A stretch of 41,541 nucleotides of DNA from Tessaracoccus sp. OH4464_COT-324 (GCF_003932855.1 NZ_RQYZ01000018.1:1-41541), one strand, 5' to 3'; numbered from the stretch's first letter, positions 1 to 7,865 are shown. A program made the numbers and translations. The notes: generated by a model from the letters alone, not told the origin.

Positions 1-174
1 GTTCGCGATCACCTTCGCCGGACGGTTCGAGAGAACCACTCACTGATGAAAACCGCCGGACCCCACACACCGAATTTCGGACAGACCCCGCCACCATCGC
101 GGGCCCGCCAACTCGTCGGGGAACCGACCCGGTGCGGGCCTGCCGGAACCACGTGACTCTCGAAGCAAGGAGTT

Positions 175-202
175 GGGAATATCTTCTCGGCCACCGGCGT
201 TG
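175..202 (+). promoter_or_regulatory. SigR/SigH-type promoter of the thioredoxin gene
   Basis: GGGAAT ends at 180, is followed by exactly 18 bases, then GTTG at 199-202; the thioredoxin start codon is at 232. This matches the known actinobacterial SigR (Streptomyces) / SigH (mycobacteria) consensus GGAAT-N18-GTT used for disulfide-stress genes, thioredoxin among them. Transcription would start near 208. The assignment is by motif, spacing and gene identity. No other feature was found in bases 1-174. Confidence 0.72.
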
Positions 203-231
203 TAGCCCTCAGAGAACAGGAAGGAAAGACT

Positions 232-579
232 ATGGCGACTGTTGCTTTGACGGCCGAGAACTTCGTGGAGACCGTAGAGGGTAACGACGTGGTGCTGGTG
301 GACTTCTGGGCCGAATGGTGTGGCCCCTGCAAGCGCTTCAGCCCCATCTACGAAGACGCCTCTGGGCGGCACACCGACGTGGTGTTCGCCAAGGTAGACA
401 CCGAGGACGCGCGCGACCTGGCTGGCGCGATGGAGATCCAGTCGATTCCGACGATCATGGGCTTCCGCGGGGGCAAACTGGTGTTCCGCCAGTCCGGGAT
501 GTTGAATGGCAGCCAGCTGGATTCGCTGGTGGCCCAGATCAAGGAGTTGGATCCGGCGAAGCTGGAGGCCGAGAAGTAA
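232..579 (+). CDS. trxA: Thioredoxin
   Basis: A 115-residue single-domain thioredoxin, a cytoplasmic protein-disulfide reductase normally recharged by thioredoxin reductase. The active site WCGPC lies at about residues 30-34 after the typical VDFWAEW strand, and the cis-proline loop is SIPTI near residue 70. The family is usually 105-115 residues, so this is full length. The ATG follows AGGAAGGA at good spacing. A SigR/SigH-like promoter sits about 30 bases upstream and a strong hairpin terminator follows, so it is probably a single-gene unit induced by thiol oxidation. No thioredoxin reductase gene is adjacent. The family is certain; trxA is used generically. Confidence 0.95.
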   Translation: MATVALTAENFVETVEGNDVVLVDFWAEWCGPCKRFSPIYEDASGRHTDVVFAKVDTEDARDLAGAMEIQSIPTIMGFRGGKLVFRQSGMLNGSQLDSLVAQIKELDPAKLEAEK

Positions 580-599
580 CGCCTCACTCAAAGCCGCAG

Positions 600-634
600 G
601 GATCGGTCCGACGTGCGTCGGGCCGATCCTTTCT
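600..634 (+). terminator. Rho-independent terminator after thioredoxin
   Basis: A 13-bp stem (600-612 with 617-629, one G-U pair) with a 4-base loop is followed by TTTCT. It lies 20 bases after the thioredoxin stop and separates that gene from the HAD phosphatase gene. Confidence 0.8.
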
Positions 635-718
635 GTCCTTGCCGCCGAGTGAAGTTCGGCAGGGGCTGTGTGCGTCGTCGGGATGGGCCGTAGGCTTGCA
701 GCGAGGAAAGGGGGCGCT

Positions 719-1507
719 ATGCCAATTCGCCTGGCACTGCTGGATGTGGACGGCACCTTGCGTCAAGGGAGGCAGTGGAATCCCGGCGCGGTGGAGCTGA
801 TCCGGCTCCTGCACGGCGCAGGAGCCGTCGTGGCGCTGTGCTCCGGGCGAGGGGCCACCTCGATGCGGCGCATCACAACCGATCTGCCGGAGGTGAGCTA
901 CTTTGCGTCAGCCAGCGGTTCGGCGGTGTGGCGCCGTGCGAGCGCTGGGTGGGAACTTGTCGCGCACCGCCCGCTGCCGCGGGCGATCATTGAACGGGCC
1001 GTCTGCGTCGCCGGGGAACTGGGGCTGGACCTGTGGGCGTACACCGACGAGCAGTGGTTGATTACCCGCCACACACCGATCATTGATCGCGAAACCTGGC
1101 TTGTGGAGGACCGTGCCACGGTGGCTGACTTCCATGCCGCGCCGCGGATCGGGAAAATGCTGTTTCTGGGCGCCGGGGACCGGCTGGACGAGCTGAAGGA
1201 ACTGGTGCACTCGCCGGAGACGGTGCTGGTGCAGTCGGGGCCACACTACGCGGACATCGTGACCCGGGAGGCGTTTGCCGCCAAGGGCGGAGACGTGGTG
1301 CTGGCCGAGACCGGGATCGGTTGGGGCGAGGTGCTCGCGGTGGGGGATTCGGAGAACGATTTGGGCATGCTCGGCAGCGCGGCCTTCGCCATCGTCGTTG
1401 GAAATCACCTGGACCCGGCGAGGACCCCGGCCCCGCAGGGCACGATGCGGCTGGCGGTTCCGGACACCCAGGCGGCGCTGGAGACGGTGCGCGGGCTGCT
1501 GTCGTAG
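719..1507 (+). CDS. HAD-superfamily (Cof-like, type IIB) phosphatase
   Basis: A 262-residue haloacid-dehalogenase phosphatase of the Cof/YbiV kind, which typically dephosphorylates sugar phosphates or cofactor intermediates. Motif I is LLDVDGTLRQG at residues 6-16 (nucleophile DVDGT), motif II falls in ALCSGRG around 40, and motif IV is VGDSENDLGML near 205. The insertion between motifs II and III gives the type IIB cap. The ATG at 719 is chosen because motif I normally begins within ten residues of the start and GAGGAAAGG precedes it; a GTG at 668 would add a tail lacking family character. Substrate unknown. Closest neighbours are a thioredoxin and a nucleobase permease, so context does not help. 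Confidence 0.88.
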   Translation: MPIRLALLDVDGTLRQGRQWNPGAVELIRLLHGAGAVVALCSGRGATSMRRITTDLPEVSYFASASGSAVWRRASAGWELVAHRPLPRAIIERAVCVAGELGLDLWAYTDEQWLITRHTPIIDRETWLVEDRATVADFHAAPRIGKMLFLGAGDRLDELKELVHSPETVLVQSGPHYADIVTREAFAAKGGDVVLAETGIGWGEVLAVGDSENDLGMLGSAAFAIVVGNHLDPARTPAPQGTMRLAVPDTQAALETVRGLLS

Positions 1508-1610
1508 GCGCCTGAATTGGCTGCTGCGGTTGCGCGTTTCTGCGCCCGGCGCGCGGCAACTGGTCGGATTGTTTTAGACTCCCGCCGGAAGCGATTGAAG
1601 GAGCTTAGGA

Positions 1611-2954
1611 ATGGGCGTGTTCGGGTGGCGGGTTCACGGCGACGGTAGGCATATTCCGCCGGGCGAGGTGGTGCAGCCCGACGAGCGGCTCGCCTGGCCG
1701 CTGACGGTCGGCATCGGCGCCCAGCACGTCGTGGCCATGTTCGGGGCCACGTTCCTGGTGCCGCTCATCACGGGCTTTGATCCGGCGACGACGCTGTTCT
1801 TCACCGGCGTCGGCACCATCCTCTTCCTGCTGATCACCGCCGGGCGGCTGCCCAGCTATCTGGGATCGTCGTTCGCGCTTTTGGCGCCGATTGGGGCGGT
1901 CACCGGTTATGTCGCGGGCGGGGGCGGGGTCCTGGACCCGGAGAAGGCTTCGCTGGCCCAGGGCGGGGTGATCGCGACGGGCCTGGCCCTGGCGTTGGTG
2001 GGCGGCGTGGTGCATTTCGCGGGGGCTCGCTGGATCGACAAGCTGATGCCGCCCGTCGTCACTGGCGCCATCGTCTCCCTGATCGGATTCAACCTGGCTC
2101 CGGCGGCATGGAATAACGTGAAGCAGGCCCCGGTGACGGCGGTGGTGACCATCGCGTCCATCCTGTTCGTGACCGTGTTCTTCAAGGGGATCATCGGCCG
2201 GCTCTCCATCCTGATCGGCGTGCTGGTGGGCTACGGCGTCGCTATTGTGCGCGGCGAGGTGCAGTTCGACGCGATCTCGTCCGCCGGCTGGGTGGGGCTG
2301 CCCGTCTTTCGCGCGCCTTCCTTCGACGTGACCCTCCTGGGGCTGTTCGTTCCCGTGGTGCTGGTGCTGATCGCGGAGAACGTCGGGCACGTCAAATCGG
2401 TTGCAGCGATGACTGGCAGGGAACTCGACGACGTGACCGGCCGTGCGCTGTTGGCCGACGGCCTGTCCACCGCGCTGGCCGGCTCCGGCGGCGGCTCTGG
2501 CACCACTACTTACGCGGAGAACATTGGTGTCATGGCGGCCACTCGCGTGTACTCCACGGCCGCCTATGTGGTGGCGGCGGTAATCGCTGTCGGGCTGTCG
2601 ATGCTGCCAAAGTTTGGCTCCCTGATCGCCACCATCCCGCCGGGCGTGCTGGGTGGGGCCGCGACGGTGCTCTACGGCATGATCGGCATGCTCGGGGTGC
2701 GGATTTGGGTGCAGAACCGGGTCAGTTTCGCCGACCCGGTGAATCTGAACACTGCCGCAGTGGCGATGGTGGTGGCGATCGCCAACTACACGTGGGCCGT
2801 CGGGGAGATGACTTTTGAGGGCATCGCCTTGGGTTCGTTTGCTTCGATCCTGATCTACCATGTGATGCGGGCGATCTCTGTGTGGCGGGGCACGTCGCGG
2901 GAGGCCGCCAGCCCGGCTTCCGCGCCTGCGGGGGCGGAGGTGAGCAAGGATTAG
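1611..2954 (+). CDS. NCS2-family uracil/xanthine permease
   Basis: A 447-residue polytopic membrane protein of the nucleobase:cation symporter-2 family, importing uracil or xanthine across the cytoplasmic membrane. It has many hydrophobic helices, the N-terminal QHVVAMFGATFLVPL segment (about 37-51) typical of UraA-type carriers, and the conserved GTTTYAENIGVMAATRV stretch (about 297-313). Length is normal. AGGAGCTTAGGA precedes the ATG. A membrane protein follows after 38 bases on the same strand and may be co-transcribed. UraA-like uracil transport is more likely than xanthine from overall resemblance, but substrate cannot be settled by reading. Confidence 0.9.
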   Translation: MGVFGWRVHGDGRHIPPGEVVQPDERLAWPLTVGIGAQHVVAMFGATFLVPLITGFDPATTLFFTGVGTILFLLITAGRLPSYLGSSFALLAPIGAVTGYVAGGGGVLDPEKASLAQGGVIATGLALALVGGVVHFAGARWIDKLMPPVVTGAIVSLIGFNLAPAAWNNVKQAPVTAVVTIASILFVTVFFKGIIGRLSILIGVLVGYGVAIVRGEVQFDAISSAGWVGLPVFRAPSFDVTLLGLFVPVVLVLIAENVGHVKSVAAMTGRELDDVTGRALLADGLSTALAGSGGGSGTTTYAENIGVMAATRVYSTAAYVVAAVIAVGLSMLPKFGSLIATIPPGVLGGAATVLYGMIGMLGVRIWVQNRVSFADPVNLNTAAVAMVVAIANYTWAVGEMTFEGIALGSFASILIYHVMRAISVWRGTSREAASPASAPAGAEVSKD

Positions 2955-2992
2955 TGGGCGTCGCCGGAAAGCGGCCCGAGTTAGGAGAGCGG

Positions 2993-3583
2993 ATGTCTGA
3001 CGCGATGAAGCAGCCCGAGGGCGGCTACGACCCTTACGCCGAGGAAGAGCTTCTCGGCCCGCAGCCGTTGGACCCTCAACTGACCTCGGCTTCTTCTCTG
3101 GCGCCCGCCCCCTATGGGGCGCCGGTAGAGGATTACGGTGCAGGGATTGCCCCCGCCCCGATGCCGGTTGCCGCTTACCAGCAGCAGCCCGTGTACCAGC
3201 CTGTGCCCCAGGTGAGTGGCGAATACGGCCCGGCGACGCCGCAGGGACGCTCGGCTGTGATGACCTCTGGGATACTCTCCATTTTCTTCGGTTGGATCGG
3301 GGCGGTTGGCTGCCTGAGCACGCATGGCGGCAACCGGCTCGCCCGCGCTAACCTGCGTTCAATCGCTAACCTGCACCTGACCGCTCTGATCGTGTGTGGC
3401 GGACTTTTCCTGGGTTCAGCGGTGTTCAGCGAAATCATGATTTTGCCATGGCTGCTGTCCTGCATGGTTTATGGCGTGCTGGCGATTATCACCGGTATCA
3501 ACGCCCCGAGCGCCTACGATCGCGGTGAGGTGTACCAGCCGCCGCTGGCGTTCCCCCTGTTGCCGAACAAGAAGCGGAGCTGA
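2993..3583 (+). CDS. Membrane protein with disordered Pro/Gln/Tyr-rich N-terminus (DUF4190-like)
   Basis: A 196-residue protein of unknown function. The first 85 residues are low-complexity and rich in Pro, Gln, Tyr and Ala, as expected of a disordered cytoplasmic tail. Two or three hydrophobic segments follow (about 88-106, 125-147, 150-170), then a short basic tail ending KKRS. This layout is common in actinobacterial DUF4190-type proteins of unknown role. The ATG at 2993 is preceded by TTAGGAGAG; an earlier in-frame start would overlap the permease gene. It follows the nucleobase permease closely, but nothing links the functions. Confidence 0.72.
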   Translation: MSDAMKQPEGGYDPYAEEELLGPQPLDPQLTSASSLAPAPYGAPVEDYGAGIAPAPMPVAAYQQQPVYQPVPQVSGEYGPATPQGRSAVMTSGILSIFFGWIGAVGCLSTHGGNRLARANLRSIANLHLTALIVCGGLFLGSAVFSEIMILPWLLSCMVYGVLAIITGINAPSAYDRGEVYQPPLAFPLLPNKKRS

Positions 3584-3739
3584 GCCGGTAGCCGCCTCGA
3601 TCCCGCGTCGACAGCGGGCCGGAGAGCGAGGCGGGCGAACCGCCGCCGGGCACCACGTCGCCGCATTCGGGGGTTGCCCGTGTGGCGCGTTGCCGGACGG
3701 CGGTTCTCGGCATCCTCCGTACCGGGAAGAAAGCCACGG

Positions 3740-3772
3740 AAAAGCCCGGGGCATCGAGGAGATGCTCCGGGC
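3740..3772 (-). terminator. Terminator downstream of tRNA-Arg (minus strand)
   Basis: Stem 3744-3755 with 3761-3772 (12 bp with one G-U), 5-base loop. On the minus strand it is followed by a short run of four T. It lies directly after the tRNA 3' end, as expected for a terminator of the phosphatase-tRNA transcript. Confidence 0.7.
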
Positions 3773-3777
3773 CGACG

Positions 3778-3851
3778 CGGCCCCGAGAGGATTCGAACCT
3801 CCGACACCCGCTTTAGGAGAGCGGTGCTCTATCCAACTGAGCTACAGGGCC
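3778..3851 (-). tRNA. tRNA-Arg (anticodon CCT)
   Basis: Read on the minus strand: 7-bp acceptor stem (GGCCCTG with CGGGGCC, one G-U), D arm GCTC/GAGC, anticodon stem CCGCT/AGCGG with loop CTCCTAA giving anticodon CCT, T arm GGAGG/CCTCT with loop TTCGAAT, discriminator G. It reads AGG codons. CCA is not encoded. The first 10 bases of the tRNA overlap the end of the histidine phosphatase gene, so the tRNA may be released by RNase P from an mRNA-tRNA transcript. Confidence 0.96.
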
Positions 3852-4462
3852 AACGGGCACATCCTAGCCTGTGAGTGGCGTGCGCCACCAACACCGTCGT
3901 CGGGGAGGCTGGGGCCGGTCAGGTTTCGGCTGACCACCTCCGCGTTGGCGATGCGCCGCCAAACGACGTCCCGGTGGCCCCGCCCGTCGAGCACCGCCAG
4001 CAGCACCCGCAGCGTGTCCCCGTGCGAGACGATGACCACCTCGTCGCCGGGCTGCTGTATGGCCAGCAGCCGTTGGCAGAACTCCCGCAGCCGGGCGTGC
4101 ACCTGGCGGATCGACTCACCTCCACCCCACTCGACCTCGGTGACGTGCAGGCCGGGAGGCGTGGGTTGCTCGGTCAGCTCGTCCACGTGCCGGCCCTCCA
4201 GCTCGCCCAGCGCCTGCTCGCGCAGCAGGGGAGAGCGCAGGGGCTTTAGCCGGTGGGGGGCCGCGATGATCTCCGCCGTTTGGGTCGCCCGCAGCTGGTC
4301 GCTGGTCCAGATGCTGGCGACGGGGTGCTCAGCCAGCCGCTCAGCCGCACGTTGGGCCTGCTCGACGCCGAGCGGTGTCAGCGGCACGTGCATCGTCTGG
4401 CCTTGGAGCCGGCGTTCAAGATTCCACGTCGATTCACCGTGTCGCACCAGATGTAGCAGCAC
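3842..4462 (-). CDS. Histidine phosphatase family protein (phosphoglycerate-mutase-like)
   Basis: A 206-residue member of the branch-1 histidine phosphatases. The phospho-acceptor motif LVRHGESTWN is at residues 5-14 (His8) and the second catalytic histidine is in VIVSHGDTLR (His147). Most such actinobacterial proteins are broad phosphatases rather than glycolytic mutases. The GTG at 4462 is chosen because AAGGAGG lies just before it and the RHG motif normally starts within ten residues. Its TAG stop (3844-3842) lies inside the first bases of tRNA-Arg, so the two overlap by 10 bases. It is divergent from the UDP-glucose pyrophosphorylase gene. Substrate unknown. Confidence 0.88.
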   Translation of the reverse strand: MLLHLVRHGESTWNLERRLQGQTMHVPLTPLGVEQAQRAAERLAEHPVASIWTSDQLRATQTAEIIAAPHRLKPLRSPLLREQALGELEGRHVDELTEQPTPPGLHVTEVEWGGGESIRQVHARLREFCQRLLAIQQPGDEVVIVSHGDTLRVLLAVLDGRGHRDVVWRRIANAEVVSRNLTGPSLPDDGVGGARHSQARMCPLAL

Positions 4463-4581
4463 GCTTTCCTCCTTCACCACCCGAGAGCCCGTGGCACACC
4501 CTATCGGCAGCGGCACCCCGGGGGACGAGGGCCGCGGGCACACGGTAGGTTTGTCGTGTCCCCTTAGCTCAGGAGGAAACA

Positions 4582-5958
4582 ATGTCGCGAGAAGGACTCG
4601 CCGCCGCCCGGCAGAAGATGACGGACGCTGGGGTGGCTTCGCCCGCCATTGAGGTCTTCGCTAACTTCTACGGACAGCTCGAATCGGGTGCCACCGGGCT
4701 CATCCGGGAAGACACGATCAGCCCGCTCACACAGGTTCCCCACCTCGACGAGGTGGAGGTCTCCGACGAGGAAGCCCGCGACGCGCTCGGGAAGCTGGTC
4801 ATCATCAAACTGAACGGCGGACTGGGGACATCGATGGGCCTGGACAAGGCCAAGACGCTGCTTGAGGTGCGTGACGGCCTCACCTTCCTGGATCTGTTGG
4901 CCAAACAGGTGCTGTCCGCTCGGGAGCGCCACGGCGCACGGCTGCCCCTGCTGTTCATGACGAGCTTCCGCACCGATGCGGACACGATCGAGTTCCTGCG
5001 CAAATACGACCGGCTGCCGGTCCCGGGCCTGCCGCTCACCTTCCAGCAGAACCAGGAGCCCAAGCTGCGGGCCGACGACCTGACGCCGGTTGAGTGGCCG
5101 GCCGACCCGTCGCTCGAATGGTGCCCGCCGGGCCACGGCGACCTCTACACCGCGCTGGAGGGCTCCGGCATCCTCGATAGGCTGCTCGACGAGGGTTTCC
5201 GGTATGCCTGCGTCTCAAACGGCGACAACCTGGGCGCTTCCCCAGACCCGCGCCTCGCCGGTTGGTTCGCGAAGTCGGGCGCGCCCTACGCGGCCGAGGT
5301 TTGTCTGCGTACCGTCAACGACAAGAAGGGCGGGCACCTGGCCGTGCGGAAGTCCGACGGGCAGCTGATCCTGCGAGACACCGCCCAGACCGCGCCTGAG
5401 GAAATGGACTTCTTCACCGACGAACACCGCCACCCGTTCTTCCACACCAACAACCTGTGGTTCGACCTGGAGGTGCTGCGCGCCACGCTGCGGGAACGCA
5501 ACTCCGTCCTAGGCCTGCCGCTGATCCGCAACGAGAAGACCGTCGACCCCACCGACCCCACCTCCATTCCGGTGATCCAGGTGGAGTCCGCCATGGGTGC
5601 GGCGATCGAGGTATTCGAGGGCGCGACGGCGATCTGCGTGGGCCGCGATCGTTTCCAGCCGGTGAAGACCACCAACGAGCTTCTTCTGCTGCGCTCCGAC
5701 GTCTACTCCCTCGACGACGAGGGCCACCTGGTGGCTGAGGGCGACAAGTCGCCGGAGATCAGCCTGGACGGCAGGTACTACAAGAAGATCGACGACTTTG
5801 CTGCCCGCTTCCCGGTTGCGCCGTCGCTGAAGGACGCCACCAGGCTCGCTGTGCAGGGCGACTGGACCTTCGCGGGCCGGGTCACCGTCGTGGGCGACGT
5901 AACCCTCACCGACGAAGGCGCGCCACGGGTGCTCGAAGACGGGGCTGAGCTGAAGTGA
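4582..5958 (+). CDS. UTP-glucose-1-phosphate uridylyltransferase (eukaryote-type UDPGP family)
   Basis: A 458-residue cytoplasmic enzyme making UDP-glucose from UTP and glucose-1-phosphate. It belongs to the UDPGP/UGP2 family rather than the short bacterial GalU type: the nucleotide-binding loop reads LNGGLGTSMG (about 76-85) followed by KAKTLLEV; SNGDNLG (about 212-218) and the HTNNLWFDL segment (about 291-299) are also characteristic. Length fits bacterial UDPGP proteins such as those of bifidobacteria. AGGAGGAAACA precedes the ATG. Its stop overlaps the start of the next small gene by 4 bases. It is close to mscL, where mycobacteria carry galU in the same neighbourhood. Confidence 0.93.
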   Translation: MSREGLAAARQKMTDAGVASPAIEVFANFYGQLESGATGLIREDTISPLTQVPHLDEVEVSDEEARDALGKLVIIKLNGGLGTSMGLDKAKTLLEVRDGLTFLDLLAKQVLSARERHGARLPLLFMTSFRTDADTIEFLRKYDRLPVPGLPLTFQQNQEPKLRADDLTPVEWPADPSLEWCPPGHGDLYTALEGSGILDRLLDEGFRYACVSNGDNLGASPDPRLAGWFAKSGAPYAAEVCLRTVNDKKGGHLAVRKSDGQLILRDTAQTAPEEMDFFTDEHRHPFFHTNNLWFDLEVLRATLRERNSVLGLPLIRNEKTVDPTDPTSIPVIQVESAMGAAIEVFEGATAICVGRDRFQPVKTTNELLLLRSDVYSLDDEGHLVAEGDKSPEISLDGRYYKKIDDFAARFPVAPSLKDATRLAVQGDWTFAGRVTVVGDVTLTDEGAPRVLEDGAELK

Positions 5959-6308
5959 ACGATCCTGCCGCGTTCGGCGTCGAATTAGGCCGAGCGTTGA
6001 CGGGGGAGGAACTGCCGCTGACCACTGCGGAAACCGAGGATCTGACGAGCGAACTCGCCGACCTCGGCTGGGGCCCGGACCAGTTGGCCGCTGTGCGCCG
6101 CGAGCGTCAGGAGAGCGGAAAGCCCTGGCCATTCCCCGTGCGTAGTGACGTGGTCAGCGAGGTGGGGTTCGCTGTGTTCTCCGCCCGGCTGGCCAAGCTC
6201 AAGGAGTTGCTGGATCTTACCGGGTTGAGTCTGCAGCGCCCGGCGCGCCGCCCGCTCAACGCCGACGAGCGGCGGCTGAGTGCCGAACGCCCGCCGCACT
6301 GGGGCTGA
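5955..6308 (+). CDS. Hypothetical protein coupled to UDP-glucose pyrophosphorylase gene
   Basis: A 117-residue soluble, charged protein I do not recognise. It starts with GTG overlapping the upstream stop in a GTGA arrangement, so translation is probably coupled. It looks helical, with no membrane segment, signal peptide or cysteine. The GTG start and codon use typical of a GC-rich actinobacterium support a real gene. A hairpin terminator 40 bases downstream ends the two-gene unit. The link to UDP-glucose metabolism rests only on coupling. Confidence 0.7.
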   Translation: MNDPAAFGVELGRALTGEELPLTTAETEDLTSELADLGWGPDQLAAVRRERQESGKPWPFPVRSDVVSEVGFAVFSARLAKLKELLDLTGLSLQRPARRPLNADERRLSAERPPHWG

Positions 6309-6347
6309 CCTCCGGGCCTTCAGCAGCCGGGGGAAGGGAAACGGGAA

Positions 6348-6376
6348 GTGGGGAGGAGCTTGCTGCCCCTCCCCAC
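6348..6376. terminator. Bidirectional hairpin terminator between convergent genes
   Basis: Perfect 9-bp stem GTGGGGAGG (6348-6356) with CCTCCCCAC (6368-6376), 11-base loop. It sits between the convergent hypothetical gene and mscL. No long T run follows on either strand, so efficiency is uncertain, but position and stem strength fit a shared terminator. Confidence 0.6.
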
Positions 6377-6401
6377 CATTCAGTTGCTTTGACGGTGCTG
6401 C

Positions 6402-6770
6402 TCAGGCGTTGCGCTTGGCCAGCAGGTCACGGATCTCTTCGAGGAGCTTCTCCTCGGCGGTGGGCTCTTCAGGCTTCTCCTCCTCGGCCTTCATGAAGCG
6501 AGTCTTGGCGAAGTTGTACGGTTTCACCACGAAGAAGTAGAGCACGGCGGCAACGATCAGGAATCCGACGAGCGCAGTGATGAAGTTGCCGATGTTGATG
6601 GGGCCGACGGTCACCTGGGAGAAGTCAGGGTTGCCGCCGATCAGACCGATGAGGTCCATGATCAGCTTGGTGAAGCTGTCAACGACCGCGGCGAATGCGG
6701 TGCCCATGATGAAAGCGACGGCAAGCTCGATGAGGTTGCCCCGCATGATGAACTCTTTGAAGCCCTGCAT
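6402..6770 (-). CDS. mscL: Large-conductance mechanosensitive channel MscL
   Basis: A 122-residue homopentameric membrane channel that opens under membrane tension to release solutes during osmotic downshock. The N-terminal amphipathic helix MQGFKEFIMRGNLIELAVAF is characteristic; the pore helix spans about 15-45, the periplasmic loop about 46-68 and the second membrane helix about 69-90. A charged cytoplasmic helix near 100-120 (EEKLLEEIRDLLAKR) completes the fold. The ATG at 6770 is preceded by GGAAAGGAAG. Gene order resembles the mycobacterial mscL neighbourhood. Confidence 0.97.
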   Translation of the reverse strand: MQGFKEFIMRGNLIELAVAFIMGTAFAAVVDSFTKLIMDLIGLIGGNPDFSQVTVGPINIGNFITALVGFLIVAAVLYFFVVKPYNFAKTRFMKAEEEKPEEPTAEEKLLEEIRDLLAKRNA

Positions 6771-6922
6771 GATAGTGCTTCCTTTCCACCCGCGATCCGC
6801 GGGGTAGCTGTTGCGGCGCGTCAAACCGACGACCGCCTTAACGCAGCGGAATATACCTGCTTATCGGTTCAAACACTGGGCAGACACCAGCGGTTTCGCC
6901 AACTCCGAGGAAAATGCGCTTT

Positions 6923-7537
6923 TTACTTGCTTAAGCTTGGAGTCAAGACCACGGAGAGCTGACCGGATTGGCCCAGCACAGCAACGCCAGCTGCCTCGCT
7001 TGCTGGGATTTCCACCAACACCATGCCACCCGCCCCGGTGAGCCGCGTCGGGGACCCAGAACTAGCGGGTGATGCGGCAATGCTGCCGGAAGCGACCACT
7101 TCCGCCGTCTCGTGCAGCGCCACAACGAGGTCGACGCGCGCACCGGGGGTGAGCAGCTCACGCAACCCATCGTCGCGGATGCTCACCGGGACCAGCACAT
7201 GGTCGGGGCGGGCTTGGCCGGGAAAAGATACGGCAGAGCGGTAGATGATCTGTCCGGGGCTCAACGGCACCGCCGAGTGCGCCCCGGCCAGTTGCTCCAG
7301 ATCGAGCGGCTCACCGTCGCCCGCCAGCCGCAGGGGGACCTGTTCGACGCGCACCACGTCGGGTGTGAACGCCTCGCCGACGGCGATCCGCCGAGCCGCA
7401 ACGGGAAGCGTGGCCGTGGGCTCGGCAGGACGAACCAGCGCCGAGCCCAGCGCATACAGGCACGCAGCAGCACACAGCGCGGCGAGCCAACGCCGGTGCC
7501 AGCGCACGAAAGAAACCAGGCGGGGAATCAGTTGCAT
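6923..7537 (-). CDS. SAF-domain protein (CpaB/RcpC-like), membrane-anchored
   Basis: A 204-residue protein with one N-terminal membrane helix (about residues 17-35, after the basic segment FVRWHRRW) and an outer SAF domain (about 45-110: VAARRIAVGEAFTPDVV through LSPGQIIYRS), then an RcpC-like region. SAF/CpaB proteins occur in Tad pilus assembly, but none of the other Tad genes is here; standalone copies beside FmdB and the folate cyclo-ligase are common in actinobacteria and have no known role. ATG at 7537 or TTG at 7543 are possible; no strong ribosome site is visible. It lies 52 bases after the zinc-ribbon gene. Confidence 0.75.
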   Translation of the reverse strand: MQLIPRLVSFVRWHRRWLAALCAAACLYALGSALVRPAEPTATLPVAARRIAVGEAFTPDVVRVEQVPLRLAGDGEPLDLEQLAGAHSAVPLSPGQIIYRSAVSFPGQARPDHVLVPVSIRDDGLRELLTPGARVDLVVALHETAEVVASGSIAASPASSGSPTRLTGAGGMVLVEIPASEAAGVAVLGQSGQLSVVLTPSLSK

Positions 7538-7589
7538 ACCCAATTACTGGCGGCCCGAAACCCCGGGCGCCCGGTTTCCCACAGCCCGG

Positions 7590-7865
7590 TCAGCTGGCGG
7601 CAGCGGGCGCGGCTGCCGCGGGGGCCGAGGAAGTGGTGGTGGCGGGCTTCACCGTCGAGGATGCAGCCGCAGACTTGCCGGCGGGGCTGGAGCGGGAGTC
7701 GGTTTTGTAGAAGCCGCTGCCCTTGAACACGACGCCGACAGCGCTGAACACCTTGCGCAACTCGCCGGAGCACTCCGGGCAGACGGTGAGCGGGTCGTCG
7801 GTGAACTTCTGGGTTACCTCGATCTCGCCCGCGCATTGGGCGCAGCGGTACTGGTACTTGGGCAA
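7590..7865 (-). CDS. FmdB-type zinc-ribbon protein with disordered tail (Ruc-like)
   Basis: A 91-residue protein with an N-terminal zinc ribbon: CAQC (Cys8, Cys11) and CPEC (Cys29, Cys32), in the usual MPKYQYRC frame of FmdB proteins. Residues 57-91 are a low-complexity tail of Ala, Ser, Thr and Pro. The mycobacterial homologue at the same locus (Rv0991c, Ruc) is known as a redox-regulated chaperone with a zinc ribbon and disordered C-terminus that acts on unfolded protein after oxidation; the same architecture here suggests that role by inference. TTG start after GAGAGG. It lies between the folate cyclo-ligase and SAF-domain genes, probably co-transcribed. Confidence 0.87.
   Translation of the reverse strand: MPKYQYRCAQCAGEIEVTQKFTDDPLTVCPECSGELRKVFSAVGVVFKGSGFYKTDSRSSPAGKSAAASSTVKPATTTSSAPAAAAPAAAS

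Noticed and set aside
1605-2861. Long minus-strand open frame opposite the nucleobase permease gene
   Set aside because: It is rich in His, Arg, Asp and Gln and has no family character; the plus-strand frame is a clear NCS2 permease. A GC-rich shadow.
3778-3851. tRNA-Arg as an integration site for an island
   Set aside because: Both sides carry core-type genes; no integrase, no second copy of the tRNA 3' end noticed in the window.
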